From positions 6,528,774 through 6,592,773 of the forward strand of contig OX465121.1 in the NCBI GenBank assembly GCA_949987565.1: 64,000 nucleotides of DNA. Reading direction: 5' to 3'. The position numbers and the translations under genes are program-made. Below the pieces are notes generated by a model. It was not told the DNA's origin and made no database searches. It saw nothing but the letters and a program-made list of their open reading frames with translations. The DNA is from Luidia sarsii. Taxonomy: Eukaryota > Echinodermata > Asteroidea > Paxillosida > Luidiidae. The stretch's first letter is position 1. Every line of letters starts with the position of its first letter. This document shows, piece by piece, positions 13,732 through 24,928 of the stretch.

Positions 13732-14594
13732 CTTGAACTTGGAGATCGTTTGGCGATTCTCAAACAGTCAAAGGACAGTCAAAACCAGATCTTCGTTCAC
13801 CGTCACCAGATCTGTGCGCAGTTTTTACTAAAGTTTAATATGGAAATGCACGTCTTTCCTCTACAAAACCTACTTCAATTATGTCCCAGGATTCCCCTCC
13901 ATTTAGAATCAAACCGTCCAGCAGATTTAAACCGATCTCTGATGACAGTCGAGTCACTTTGTAAACTTACTCCCTGATTAATTATTTGGATGACAGAGTT
14001 GCATTTCGTGGTATTTTTCACATTTTTCCGGAGTTAAAATCTCTGGATTATCTTTGCAACAACGATCGATCGAGCACGATGGATACACACGCGTATCTGA
14101 GGGTCGTTCTATTATGGCTAAAGGGGGTGTCATTAAAATAAAATTATATAAAATAGGCAAGTAAATGAATAATTTGTCATAATTATTTGACTTTCGAGAG
14201 GTTAAGATGAGTTTGATTAGTGCACATATTATGAGGATAAGGTTACACGGTTTTTTTAGTGACCTTAACGAGAATTTAAAAAAGATTCTACCTACATATC
14301 GTAAATGCACTGTCCCAAAATTCGCTTTCCAAAATGGCAGCGCCCATCATTTTTAAATGCCTTGTGTGGTTCTAAGGTGGTTTATTTGCCCAAATAAAAT
14401 TGAACAATAATGCCCTACGGTTAGGTAGAGTATCACTACCTCTATAAAAATAAATCTCATTTTGATGTAATTATTTCATCTATCATCTTAATAATTAGCA
14501 GTTTTAATGTCCTACATGACGTCGTAACGCCATTACAATTTTCGATATTGTCAACAAGAAGCCACCGTAGAAATCAACCCTAATCATTTTCAAC
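13732..14594. promoter_or_regulatory. Divergent promoter region between DCAF13 and KICS2
   Basis: The two start codons face away from each other, 863 bases apart, so both core promoters and 5' UTRs must lie here unless unseen upstream exons exist. CAAAATGGCAGCGCCCAT at 14331-14347 closely resembles the KICS2 start context CAACATGGCGGCGCCCAT. Both fit the YY1-type AANATGGCG consensus often found at housekeeping promoters. No TATA box stands out. Bidirectional use is inferred from layout. Confidence 0.6.
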
Positions 14595-17500
14595 ATGGCG
14601 GCGCCCATGTAAGTCAGTTCTTGCAACCAAGTTGTATGTCGTGTAGTAGTTCGCTAAAATTTGGGTTCACTATCTATGTCAGGGTAATGTTATAGTAAAT
14701 TATGTAGGAAATATTGAAGTAGACTTAGGTAGGCTAATGTATGTATTATAATTATATTATATATAATAATATCGACCAATTGACGACTTTGACGTTCGGC
14801 ATCAGAAATATAGAATAGAACTAGAACTGTAGAAGTTAGTTTAGAACTAGTCCGAGTAACTTAAACTTGGACCCTTACAATCGGCTTTTTTTAGATTTTG
14901 AAGGAGATCGGCGATTAGTATCGCCCGAATCCCTCAACATAAAAAAAGGGCGCTTGTAAGGGTCCAAGTTACTCGGACTAGTTTAGAACTGACACTCACA
15001 AAAGTGTCACAATTTAATTTTATTTTTAATCATCATGATATTGATAAAAATAATACAATTAATTACTGAATTAGAAATAGTGTAGTGAATTACATGTATT
15101 TTTTTTCTATTTGTATGCCATTACTACTACTAGTCACAGGCATTCTGTTGATTTATTGCGATCAATCAACTCAATCTCAAGTGAAGATGATGTATCAGTT
15201 TCTTCATCTCTTTCGGCGCCTCCCAAGAACATCCTCCCTCAAGAACAGCACTTCCTAGAGATGTACTTCAATTCCATCAGTCAGTTCGCTTTTGACCGGG
15301 CTAAAGAACTGGTGGTAAACGATTTACGTTAACAATTATCTTTCTGTTGTTGCTTTTTACATGTATCTTTCTGTCTAGTCCCACTTACTGGGCCACTAGG
15401 AGCTCCCCTTAAACGAGTTTTGAGATTATCTGTCGGTTGAGAATTAGTGTTTTTGTATATTAAACACGGTGGGACGCTATAGCGACAGATAATCTCAAAA
15501 CTCGTTTAAGGGGAGCTCCTAGCAGCCCAGTAAGTGGGACTACTTTCTGCCCTTAATTTAGTTGCGGTAACCGTAACCCTCATCCTCCCGAAGGTCGGAG
15601 ACCTGAGGGTTACGGGAACGTATGTACAAAATTATAGCGAGGTTTTTGTTTTTACCATTTTGGAAACACCACTGTCCCGATCGCCCCCTTTTTCCACCCT
15701 TTTGAAAATCGCCACACACAATCTAAGGACATGCACTTGATCCCAAATGTATACTGAATGTGATCAGATAACTCAAAACATCGTGGGTAAAATACTTTTC
15801 CGAAAAACGGGCAGAAACTCACCAAAATACTGTCTGTAAATGTCCCGTCAACGTCTCCGCCAGGTTCGGAATCCGAACCTGGCGCCTCGACCAATCAGCG
15901 CTTAGTCTCGTGACGTATATCCCGCACGACGGCTATTTGCTGTTTCGCAATAACAGTCCACACTCGTGGTGCGCGCGCAGGTCATCGTCCTGTGAAGAGC
16001 CACCTGGTACTGTATACAACCATGGATATGCGCGCGCACCACGAGTGTGGACTGTTATTGCGAAACAGCAAATAACCGTCGTGCGGGATATACGTCACGA
16101 GACTAAGCGCTGATTGGTCGAGGCGCCAGGTTCGGATTCCGAACCTGGCGGAGACGTTGACGGGACATTAACAGACAGTATTTTGGTGAGTTTCTGCCCG
16201 TTTTTCGGAAAAGTATTTTACCCACGATGTTTTGAGTTATCTGATCACATTCAGTATACATTTGGGATCAAGTGCATGTCCTTAGATTGTGTGTGGCGAT
16301 TTTCAAAAGGGTGGAAAAAGGGGGCGATCGGGACAGTGGTGTTTCCAAAATGGTAAAAACAAAAACCTCGCTATAATTTTGTACATACGTTCCCGTAACC
16401 CTCAGGTCTCCGACCTTCGGGAGGATGAGGGTTACGGTTACCGCAACTACCCTTAATTATAAGTTATTGTGGAACATGGTCTTGGCCTCCGTATCCCATC
16501 ACATATTACCCATCAATATTTTATTAGGTTTTTTCTTTGAAATTGCTCCTTTCAACAACAAAAATTGTGTTGTTCTTTAAAAAAAAATTGGAAATTTCCT
16601 CAAGTCAACAACTTAACCAACAAGGATACTTTTGATATCTCAGTGTGTATTATGATATAAACCTGAGGTGGACTTCAGAATTCAGATCCCTGTTAATTTT
16701 TCTTTGCTGTTTGATTAAATCCACAGTTTCCTTCACCTTCATTTGTTTGATTGGAATTAATTCTTTAATATAATTGCTGATGTTGTTGAGGATTTGTTTT
16801 TCCAGGACCAGGAGAAAGAGGTGATTCGTTCACAGCCAGGCAGTCTTTGGGGTAGCCTGGTCAATGCCTTGTCTGTCCTGGCCTCCGCTGAAAGGACCTA
16901 CATGTACCTGGCATTCTTGGAGCAGAAATGGTTCGGCAGAGTAAGTTTTCTTGCGAGGAAAGAAAAATAGTTTTATCAGTTGAATTGATGTAGTCAAGAT
17001 GAAGCATTTAGCTTTCGTCGGATGCAAGTTGTTGCATGTGATAAAGAAATTGTCACTCTAACACCTGATGTACTCTTCCCAACTTTAAACGATATCATTA
17101 AGTTTCAAAATTTAGTGGGCCTGACGTTTCGATCCTAGCAGGACCTTTCTCACTGATATCATGAAGTTGTTACTATTCAAAGTAATTCCAAGACTTATAC
17201 ACAAATGTGACCCGGCACAACGACATGAGGAATATCCCACCAAAACACTTTTTGAGTAAACAACGCCTGAAGTTAAAGTATCTTCACAATTCGATCACAA
17301 ATCAATTTTCTTTTTTTTCTATTTTCGGAAATTTTAAGTATTAGAGGATATTATATTTTGATATCATTTGAAAGGTAATAATATACTCTTTCACGTCATT
17401 AGAAAACCTGAAAAAGTGGGGTTATTTCTCATTATGCTGTGCCGGGTCACAAATAGTCTTGCATCTGATACCCGGTCTGCTTGTAACCATTGTTTTCATT

Positions 17501-20500
17501 TTTTCAATTCATCGTGCAGCAACATGGTAAGTGGCTGTTTTCCTCAGCCATGAGTGACGTCCGTCGCGTGGAGCTGAGAGGAAAAGACAGCAACCACCCA
17601 GCCGCTAACCCAGAGGACAGACTTCTCTCCCATCTCTGCGAGCAACTGGTGCATTTCATTGAAGCCAGACAGGAGATGATGGAGCTGTATCCTTGAGTCT
17701 GAAACACAGTCAAGATTGGTTGTCATAATGGAAGGCTCTATTACCAAAACTCCTCTTTCTTATAACAGGCATGCAAGTTTTCCGCGGATCCGCGGATTTC
17801 CACATTTTTTCAAATTCGGCCGTAAAAAAAAAAACAATCCTTTAAAAAAAAAATTATAATAATAAAAAAATAAAAAATAAAAAAAACCTGCATCTGGATA
17901 TTTCTTCTCCCCTAACTATTATTTAAAACACATGCTGAGATCAGGTTAAAAACTTTGATGTTTACTTTTCATTTTGTGTAAACAAAAATTCAAGTTTCTG
18001 GGTGTATGCCTTGAAAAAGGTTAAAATCTTAAAAGTGGTCAAAAACTGCTCAGAATGCACCATTTTCCGGTGCCCTTCAGCGGGCCCCAAACCCCACGCT
18101 GTAAGGGCTTCGTGCTTCACACTCGCAGTTTCATTCGGACATTTTCCTGTTTTTTTTACACATTCAAGAGTTGCACGCCTGTTATAAGAAGGGGGAGGTT
18201 GAATGGAAGGGAAGGGGAAGGGGAGATATGAGGAGGGAGGGAGAGACTTTAAAAAATACCAAAACATCAATTTCATGCAAGTGATGCAAACACCAAAAAT
18301 AGTCCAAACTGCTAATACTGACTTACATGACCAAAAATCTCAAACATTTAGACGGTCTTAAGTTTTAATCCTAGCAGGATTTTTGTTTGTAGTTGTCTTC
18401 ATCCTCTGAAGAAGCTTCTTAACTCAGAGTATAGATATGAGAAGATGTGTGCACTTGGAGCACAGAAAGCGGACGTCAATATACCGGACCTAACTGCTGC
18501 AGTGGAAAGTGTCATTTTGAAGTGAGTTTAGATTTTTTTTCAGAGGAAAGACAGTCATCAGCCCTTGCTTTGCCTGTTTGTTAAAATGATTAGCATTGTC
18601 TTGGATGATTATTATCTAGATTTGAAATAGATTTGTTACACTTCATTCGTTTACTGACTTAAATGATCACAATGCAAATTATGAACAAAAATAAAGAGGG
18701 TTTGATGTTTTGATCCCAGTCGGAGCTTCCTCAAAGCAAAATCTTACACTGCCTTAATACAGGACTTTCTCTGCCTCTGAAAGAGGTCTTGCCTGGATGG
18801 AAATGTCAGGCCCTCTAAACCTCTTCGCCTTCCTCTGTTCGCCAGACACTCCAAGCAGTGTCATCACCCCATCCTGAGTGCCATCCGTAGCAATCTCATC
18901 CTGGAGTTGGAGGCTCTGCTAGCTCAGTTCCAAGCCCTGGAGCACCTGGCCAAGTTCACCTTCCTGCCTGCTCTGCTCAGCCTGAATGAGTCTCAGGCCA
19001 AGCTGGATGAATGGGGTGCTTCCATCAGACTCAGAGAGGTGAGTAGCTCCACACGGCATGCTCTTCAAATAGAATTTTCATTCGTAGGCTTTCCTTTCCA
19101 AATCTTGCCTTCACCATCTAGCTCTAGCCTCAGAAAAGACTTGAAGGTTTGCATGGTGGAAACAATTATTATGAATTGGTTTGCGGTGACACCATGTGTA
19201 TCATCTCTTTTGAGACTGAGTGTGGCTCTGAAAAGAGCCGGTGACTCAACGTTTCGAGCAGTGTGTACTCTGCTCGTTGTCAGGAGACGATTGATTTTTT
19301 GTTTGTCAAGTGACAACTTTTAGGAAACAATTAAAAACAATTTTGAAAAATGGCAAAGAAAACTCTGACTGGACTGGGACTTGAACCGTAGACCTCTGAT
19401 TTTGCGTACTAGTGCTTGTACAATCTTTAGTGAGTTCTATTCACACTTCACACAATCAGAAAGGTCTTAGAATGTTCCTTGTCATTGTCTATTTTCCAAA
19501 CAGGCCAAGAGGAAGTTAAGAACTATGGCACCAGGGAAAGTCACCGGTATCCCGCCCCTTATGGTGTGGTTGGTACGCTTCCATGCAGCCCAGATGTCCA
19601 AGGTAATTATTAGCACGATCTATTCAGGGAGAAAGCTTCCCTCCATTGGTTCCAATATCAGGGACACAAGACTTCTTCAAATTGGAACTATGGATGGACT
19701 TTTATTTTGTTACAGGGATCATAATGTGTCATCCTTGTTGACCTTGTGTTTTGCAGTTCAGTCTGTACTTCCATGTGACGCTAGCCAAGCAAGCACTGCC
19801 TGGAGAAATGAAATCACAACTAGCAAACCTCTCCATTGAATACTACACAAAGTGAGTCAGTAAGATGCTTGTGACATTGTTCTTAGTACATTATATTATT
19901 CCCATGAATAGCAGGACCTAGCAGGACCTTTCTCAAAGGCAAATTCAACTGAAATGTAATTTGCAGAATTTCTTCAAAATCGTTTGACGTTGCATTCTAA
20001 AATTCATCCCTTGGCCCCAATTCTACCCCTCAGGATTGCCTCCTTCCAGAAGAAGTCTGATGCTCTCAACATCTCACTGATCTTTGACACGCGAGGGTCA
20101 GAGGGCACTTACAAAGGTCACGGTTACCATCATCCCAACTCCTTGTGTGAACCGCCCAAAGGACTCGATTCCTACCCAGCCGTCTTCTCCTATCCCAATG
20201 TAAGTTTAGTCCACTGAGACATGCATGCTTGATCAATTCTGCCAGTCACCCTGGGCCCAGTTTCTGAAATCCAGCCAAGGCTGTAGCTGTAACTTCCTGT
20301 TTCTCATCCAAAATTTGAAGCTTAGGGATCTTTTTTTTTCTTCAAAATGGACGATCCTCTTTGAAACTGGAGCCGATGGCCTCATATATTCAGGTCTGTC
20401 TCTTTGAAATAGATGGAAGAAGTGGAAACAGAGCCAGAGCCTGAGCCTCAGTCGGGTTTGAGGGAAAATGCTATGGCTTCTGTATCCTGACAGTCACACC

Positions 20501-21255
20501 CTTAATTTCTTTGGATATCCTGCACTTCCTTGCAGGCAGGCACATAGCCACAGGCCTAGCCATCCATTCAAAGCCTGCCACAAGTAGTAACTGACACCAA
20601 ATGTTTATCTCTGCATCTTCACAGGAGAGACCGGTTCACCTTTGGCCCAACTTGATCATGCTACTCCCTGAGGCCGAAACCGGACCCATTGACAGAGTTG
20701 TGCATTTTTATGACAAGGTAAACCCGATACCAAGTAAACCTGACTTTTCTGCGATACTAGATTTACTTGAAGGGGTTCGTTTGGTTCTTGAGGGAAACAG
20801 CAATCTTTAGATGAAATTGTGAATAAATCGTTCCATTTCTAATTGGTGATTTATCTGGTCTTGTCCCCAGACTCAGCAGATCACTTACTACATATGTCGG
20901 GTGGACATCAAGATGAGTCTGGTGGTCATCTTTGAGGCCAAGAAGTCGGAGCGGGATACGACGATCAACAACTTCTTACAAGGTTGGTACAAATCCTTCT
21001 TGGCCAAACACAGATACCGGTACTCACAACTCCACCAAAATATACGAGTCAAGGGAATGGAATTGGGAAAAAAAGCCGTTATTATTCTGTTTTTGAGAAA
21101 GGTTCTAGGACTGAAAGTTAGCTGCTTTATATTTTTGATATTTTTATTTATTTTGTTTTGTTTTTGTTTTGTTTTTGTTTTGTTTTCAAGAAATGGGACA
21201 ACTTCTTCGGGTCAATAAGCTCTTTGCAAGTTTACGGCAAGGGGCCAAGAAATGA
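14595..21255 (+). CDS. KICS2: KICSTOR subunit 2 (C12orf66 homologue)
   Basis: Subunit of the KICSTOR complex (KPTN, ITFG2, KICS2, SZT2), which anchors GATOR1 at the lysosome so that amino-acid shortage turns mTORC1 down. Coding exons: 14595-14608, 15140-15314, 16806-16940, 17520-17686, 18435-18521, 18846-19038, 19504-19602, 19757-19851, 20034-20199, 20625-20717, 20871-20982, 21191-21255; 466 aa against about 445 in human. Conserved blocks: [74 protein letters not shown] and the end [11 protein letters not shown]. The first exon supplies only 14 coding bases and joins in phase to CATTCTGTTG. An alternative start at 15111 is open but lacks the promoter-like context. The donor after exon 4 (GTATCC) is weak but is the one that restores the frame. 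Intron 2 holds two foldback elements. Confidence 0.95.
15376..15542. mobile_element. 167-bp foldback element
   Basis: Inverted arms of 60 bases (15376-15435 and 15483-15542), starting TAGTCCCACTTACTGGG, differ at about two positions and enclose 47 bases. Flanks CTTTCTGTC (15367-15375) and CTTTCTGCC (15543-15551) match at 8 of 9 positions, suggesting a slightly eroded 9-bp target duplication. It has no coding capacity and abuts the large palindrome in KICS2 intron 2. Confidence 0.8.
15559..16449. mobile_element. 891-bp near-perfect palindromic foldback transposon
   Basis: Two 421-base arms (15559-15979 and 16029-16449) are inverted copies around a 49-base centre. Open frames read from the two arms differ by one residue in 80, so the arms are about 99% identical. 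Ends are TAGTTGCGGTAACCG and its complement. CCCTTAATT flanks both sides exactly (15550-15558 and 16450-16458): a clean 9-bp target-site duplication. No transposase. Long terminal inverted repeats plus a 9-bp duplication fit Mutator-like foldback elements, though I cannot place the family. It lies in KICS2 intron 2 and would give a long hairpin in the pre-mRNA. Confidence 0.93.
17105..17152 (-). repeat. Dispersed repeat family A (single copy)
   Basis: TTTAGTGGGCCTGACG followed by TTTCGATCCTAGCAGGACC on the plus strand, the complement of the family core. KICS2 intron 3. Confidence 0.85.
17206..17451. mobile_element. MITE, copy 1 of 2
   Basis: Terminal inverted repeat TGTGACCCGGCACA on the left and its complement on the right bound 246 bases that recur at 43613-43869. 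No coding capacity. Lies in KICS2 intron 3. The target duplication is unclear. Confidence 0.8.
19140..19290 (-). repeat. Dispersed repeat family B copy
   Basis: On the minus strand it reads CTGACAACGAGCAG, a loop, CTGCTCGAAACGTT, then a hairpin-like GGCTCTTTTCAGAGCC and GGTGTCACCGCAAACC. The same order is found at 48605-48760 and 49050-49205. KICS2 intron 6. Confidence 0.75.
19343..19430 (-). repeat. Truncated tRNA-like SINE
   Basis: The minus strand carries the GGTTCAAGTCC-like B box followed by the CAGAGTTTTCTTTGCCA tail shared with copies at 26657, 30903 and 44563. The A-box half is missing or diverged. KICS2 intron 6. Confidence 0.65.
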
Positions 21256-24200
21256 AGAAGGATCTTCGCTCTATAGTGAAAAAAAACTGTGGATGTGTAC
21301 ATTGTTAGGACCTCATGTGGAAAGGAAGTATCACCTTGACCACTGGTGGTTGCGTTGACTGGTTGTATGGGCAAGATGGTGGCTGCAACCATTGCTATCA
21401 GCATGGTTGTCTGCATGGTTGTCTGCATGGTTGTCTGCATGGTTGTCTGCCAGATTCTCCATCAGATGGTGCTAGTTCTTCAAGACTTGATCTTACAATG
21501 GTTGGTCTATCCATGTCTGGAATTACATGTCATAAGCTACTAAATATTGTGTACTCTAGATCCAGGAACCAGTCTACTATGTGATGTGGTGACCAGTGTT
21601 AAGTGAGGGCCATGGGAACCAGTGAGTCCCATGGTAACCAGTGGGTCTCATGGTTGTAGCTATTTTTTAATCAAATTGAAGATGGATCGTGAGGATTTGC
21701 ATGGGGCCTTGTGATAATCATAGATCATTGAAAGCTCTAGAACTGGAACTATCCTCATTCACCTTCACTGTCTTTTAAAAAGTGCAATATATTGGTGTAT
21801 CGATGACAAGATTATGGGAAGCCATTGTAAGTGTGATGCCCTTGGGACCCGGAAGTAATGTGCAAAGAACCATGCCCAGCATTACATTATCAATGTAGAT
21901 GTATGCATAAATTATGGTCCTGCAAATTAACTTGAACCTTACAGTAACTCTTTCAGCTGTTCTACGGTTGTTTTAAAAACTACACATACAGTAGTTGTCA
22001 TGATAACTGTGTCACAATACAATGGGGGTGGCTAGGTATTAGCCTAATTTGAATAATATGCATTTCTCTTAGAAATGGTCAAAAAAGTTATTTTCTTTAA
22101 GTTTGGACCGTGATTTCATATCGATGTGTGACATTGTGATGTAGGTTAAACTGGCATTGATCAGTCTAGCTGCTTATCACTTAATCAATGAACTCTCTTG
22201 TAGTTAGTATCCTCAAACACTGTTCTTACCAGTAGGGAAATATACTTGCAAAACTGAAGAAAAAAAAACAAGAGACAAAAGTCCTCCTTTAAATGTGGAC
22301 TTGAAAATGTCCAAAGCTTTTCATCTGTTTAATACAACAACTTTTGTTTAGGGTAAAAGTACATTTAAAAATCACATAGATATGACAAATTATAGTCCCC
22401 AGACTACACCAGTTCAACCACTTGTCCTTCCAGTCATATTTTTGGTGTTTTTTGTTTTTGGCAACTTTTGACATAAAACAGTAAACACGAACAAAGACAA
22501 CCAGTCGCATTAGAGAAACCCACGATTTTAATACATTTGTTTTCTTCTGAAACTTTAAAACAAGACAGGATAAACTATAACATCTCCCTTTTTGTACCAG
22601 ACTTCAAACTTGGCTTTCAGTCTCCATAACGTTAACCTCAAAGGATTTGGGTTTCAATGTTGACCCCTGAACTTTAACCTTTACATTTTGATGCAAGCAA
22701 GCTGGGGTTACGGAGCTCGTTTGAAAACTTTCTGAACATAAAAAAAAATGGAATTAGCCAAAAAATAAAAAAAATAAATGGGTGATGATCACTTTCAATG
22801 TTCTTAGTCTTGAATACCCCAAATCATCCAAAACATTTTTCTAGGTGAGAGGGGGGGGGGGTCTGTTTAAGTACTTGAGAGAAAAAACAACTACTATTCT
22901 CTCAGAGTTGGCAGAAAGGGCAGTTGTTAGTTTTCACAAACAAATGGTCACACTTTGTGAAGTAAAGATGTGAAATGCCTCAATACAAAGAGAACATAGA
23001 TGGAAAAAACCCAGTGGTATTGCTTCAGAAAGGACCAGGTTTTAGTCCGATCAAATCATTCTGGGCATTCCCACCATGAATATGAAGAATTCAAAGCATG
23101 TACATGTATGGCTCTACATCTCAACTCAGAATCTGTCCAGTATTGACTCATATCCTCACGAGTTAAAACAAAAACCATAGTATCTGCATCTGATCTCTTT
23201 TTTTTTTATATTAGTCAAAATATTTTTGATTTGTGAAGTAAAAATCCAAGCATAAAAATGATGGCATTGTAGGATTTTTAACCTGTTGATTTATAAATAA
23301 CATTTGGTACATTCTTAAATAAATCTGTTAAAAATATTTGATGAAACATGTTCCTTTTTTCTTTAAATAGTTTGATTACAATTCAAAATTTAATCAAAGT
23401 CAAATTCAGAACTGTCAACTTTTAGTTGTACTTCTTGCTTTTAATGGGGAAAAATTAGGGGAATATAATTGTTTGCAGTAAATCCAATGGTTAATACTTA
23501 TGTATGTGCGCAAAAGTAACCTACAAAATGAAGCCCCCCAACAAAGGATAAAACTTCCGACTTCAAGTGATTCTTGTTTGCACAATCATATTTAAAAAGT
23601 ATACATTTGTCCTGATAAACAATTTTAACCGTAAACTTGTCATGAAAACAATCACAAACTATTGATTTTGATTATATGCACAAAAATATCGTTAAAAATC
23701 ATTACTTACAAGTGTACCTTGTGAAAATAGAAATGATGGGATCATTAGAGGAAATTCTGTACAATAATGACAGATTTGGTCACAAATATTACGCTTTGTT
23801 TGAAATGCCTTTTGTTCACATTATTTGTGTTCGCCCTCATCCTTTCTTCAAAACAAAATAAAAACGCAAATAAGCCCACCAAACTGAAAATTCAAGTCCC
23901 TGAACCCATCATCCATTCACCTTGCGCATGTACCCTTGCAGTTGATACTGCTATATATTTCACCAATCTTTATCTACAGTAAAATGTGACTGCTTTTAAA
24001 CAAGAGCAAAAGTAACAGTGTCCCCAAAATTTAACAAAACTTCACTCTCTATATTGACAAAGGATTTTTAGGTTTTGCTGCAAAGTGGATCAGACTTTAA
24101 TTACATTAGGTTAATCCACAATTTTACAACAACGTGGTCTTTGCCATATTTTCTGACAATTGTTTTGCCCCAAACCCATAATTGTTAGAGATCTCCAAGA

Positions 24201-24928
24201 TACACTGGGTCTAAATATTTCAATACCCAGGTCAGAAAAAGGTGAAATTTACTCTAAAAACGTTCACTTCTTGCATAAAAAAGACAAGTTTGTTTATCTT
24301 AAGGATGCACTTGGCATTTATAAAAACACTTAAGTTGTGAAGGTATGGTACCCCACGCCTCACAATTACTATACCAGAACAAAACTCAGTGCCTTGGCAC
24401 CAGCCTCTATTTTTTTGTTCTTTTTACTTCTTAGGTCAAAGACAATGTGATTGTTTTAAAATACTATAACCTGGTAAGTGTTGATGTAAATTTTCATTTG
24501 GGATTAAGTTTTCACAAAACATGTAACACATTCTCCTTCCTTTTTAAGTCGGTGTCTTTTAAAACATAAAAAGAACAAAAACTAAACTATTTGCAGTTAG
24601 GGATGTACAATGTTGAAAACTTTAGATGTTTCTTTCGTGTTGATTCTGATAAGTTGCTTTTCAGAAAACTCAGTTACTTAAATGAAAGTTGAACAAAAAG
24701 CTACTCTTCAACCAAAGAGGGTTGTTATCAATGTCCTGTATAGCTTGAACCCTTAAGATCATGTGTGGCTACTTCAATCATGGATTGGCAAGTTGTGTAG
24801 ACAGTATTCTATGTGACAAGGGCAAAGGTCAGTATTATGGTCCTCCGTGAGGTCAAGGAAGGTCAGAGGTCAGTCCAACCTCAAGGCAAGAAGATTCCTC
24901 ACCCAAGATGGCGTCGTGGATCCGAGGT
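21256..24928. other. Convergent 3' region of KICS2 and UBTF
   Basis: Between the two stop codons I see no third gene. The left part probably holds the KICS2 3' UTR, including a CATGGTTGTCTG tandem repeat. The right part probably holds the UBTF 3' UTR. The middle is AT-rich with homopolymer runs near 22265, 22745 and 22850. Transcript ends cannot be fixed from sequence. Confidence 0.5.
21397..21451. repeat. 12-bp tandem repeat
   Basis: CATGGTTGTCTG is repeated about four times, just beyond the KICS2 stop codon, so probably in its 3' UTR. Confidence 0.8.

Noticed and set aside
15652..16356. Two similar 80-aa proteins on opposite strands
   Set aside because: They are the same sequence read from the two arms of the 891-bp palindrome, with no family match and no gene structure.
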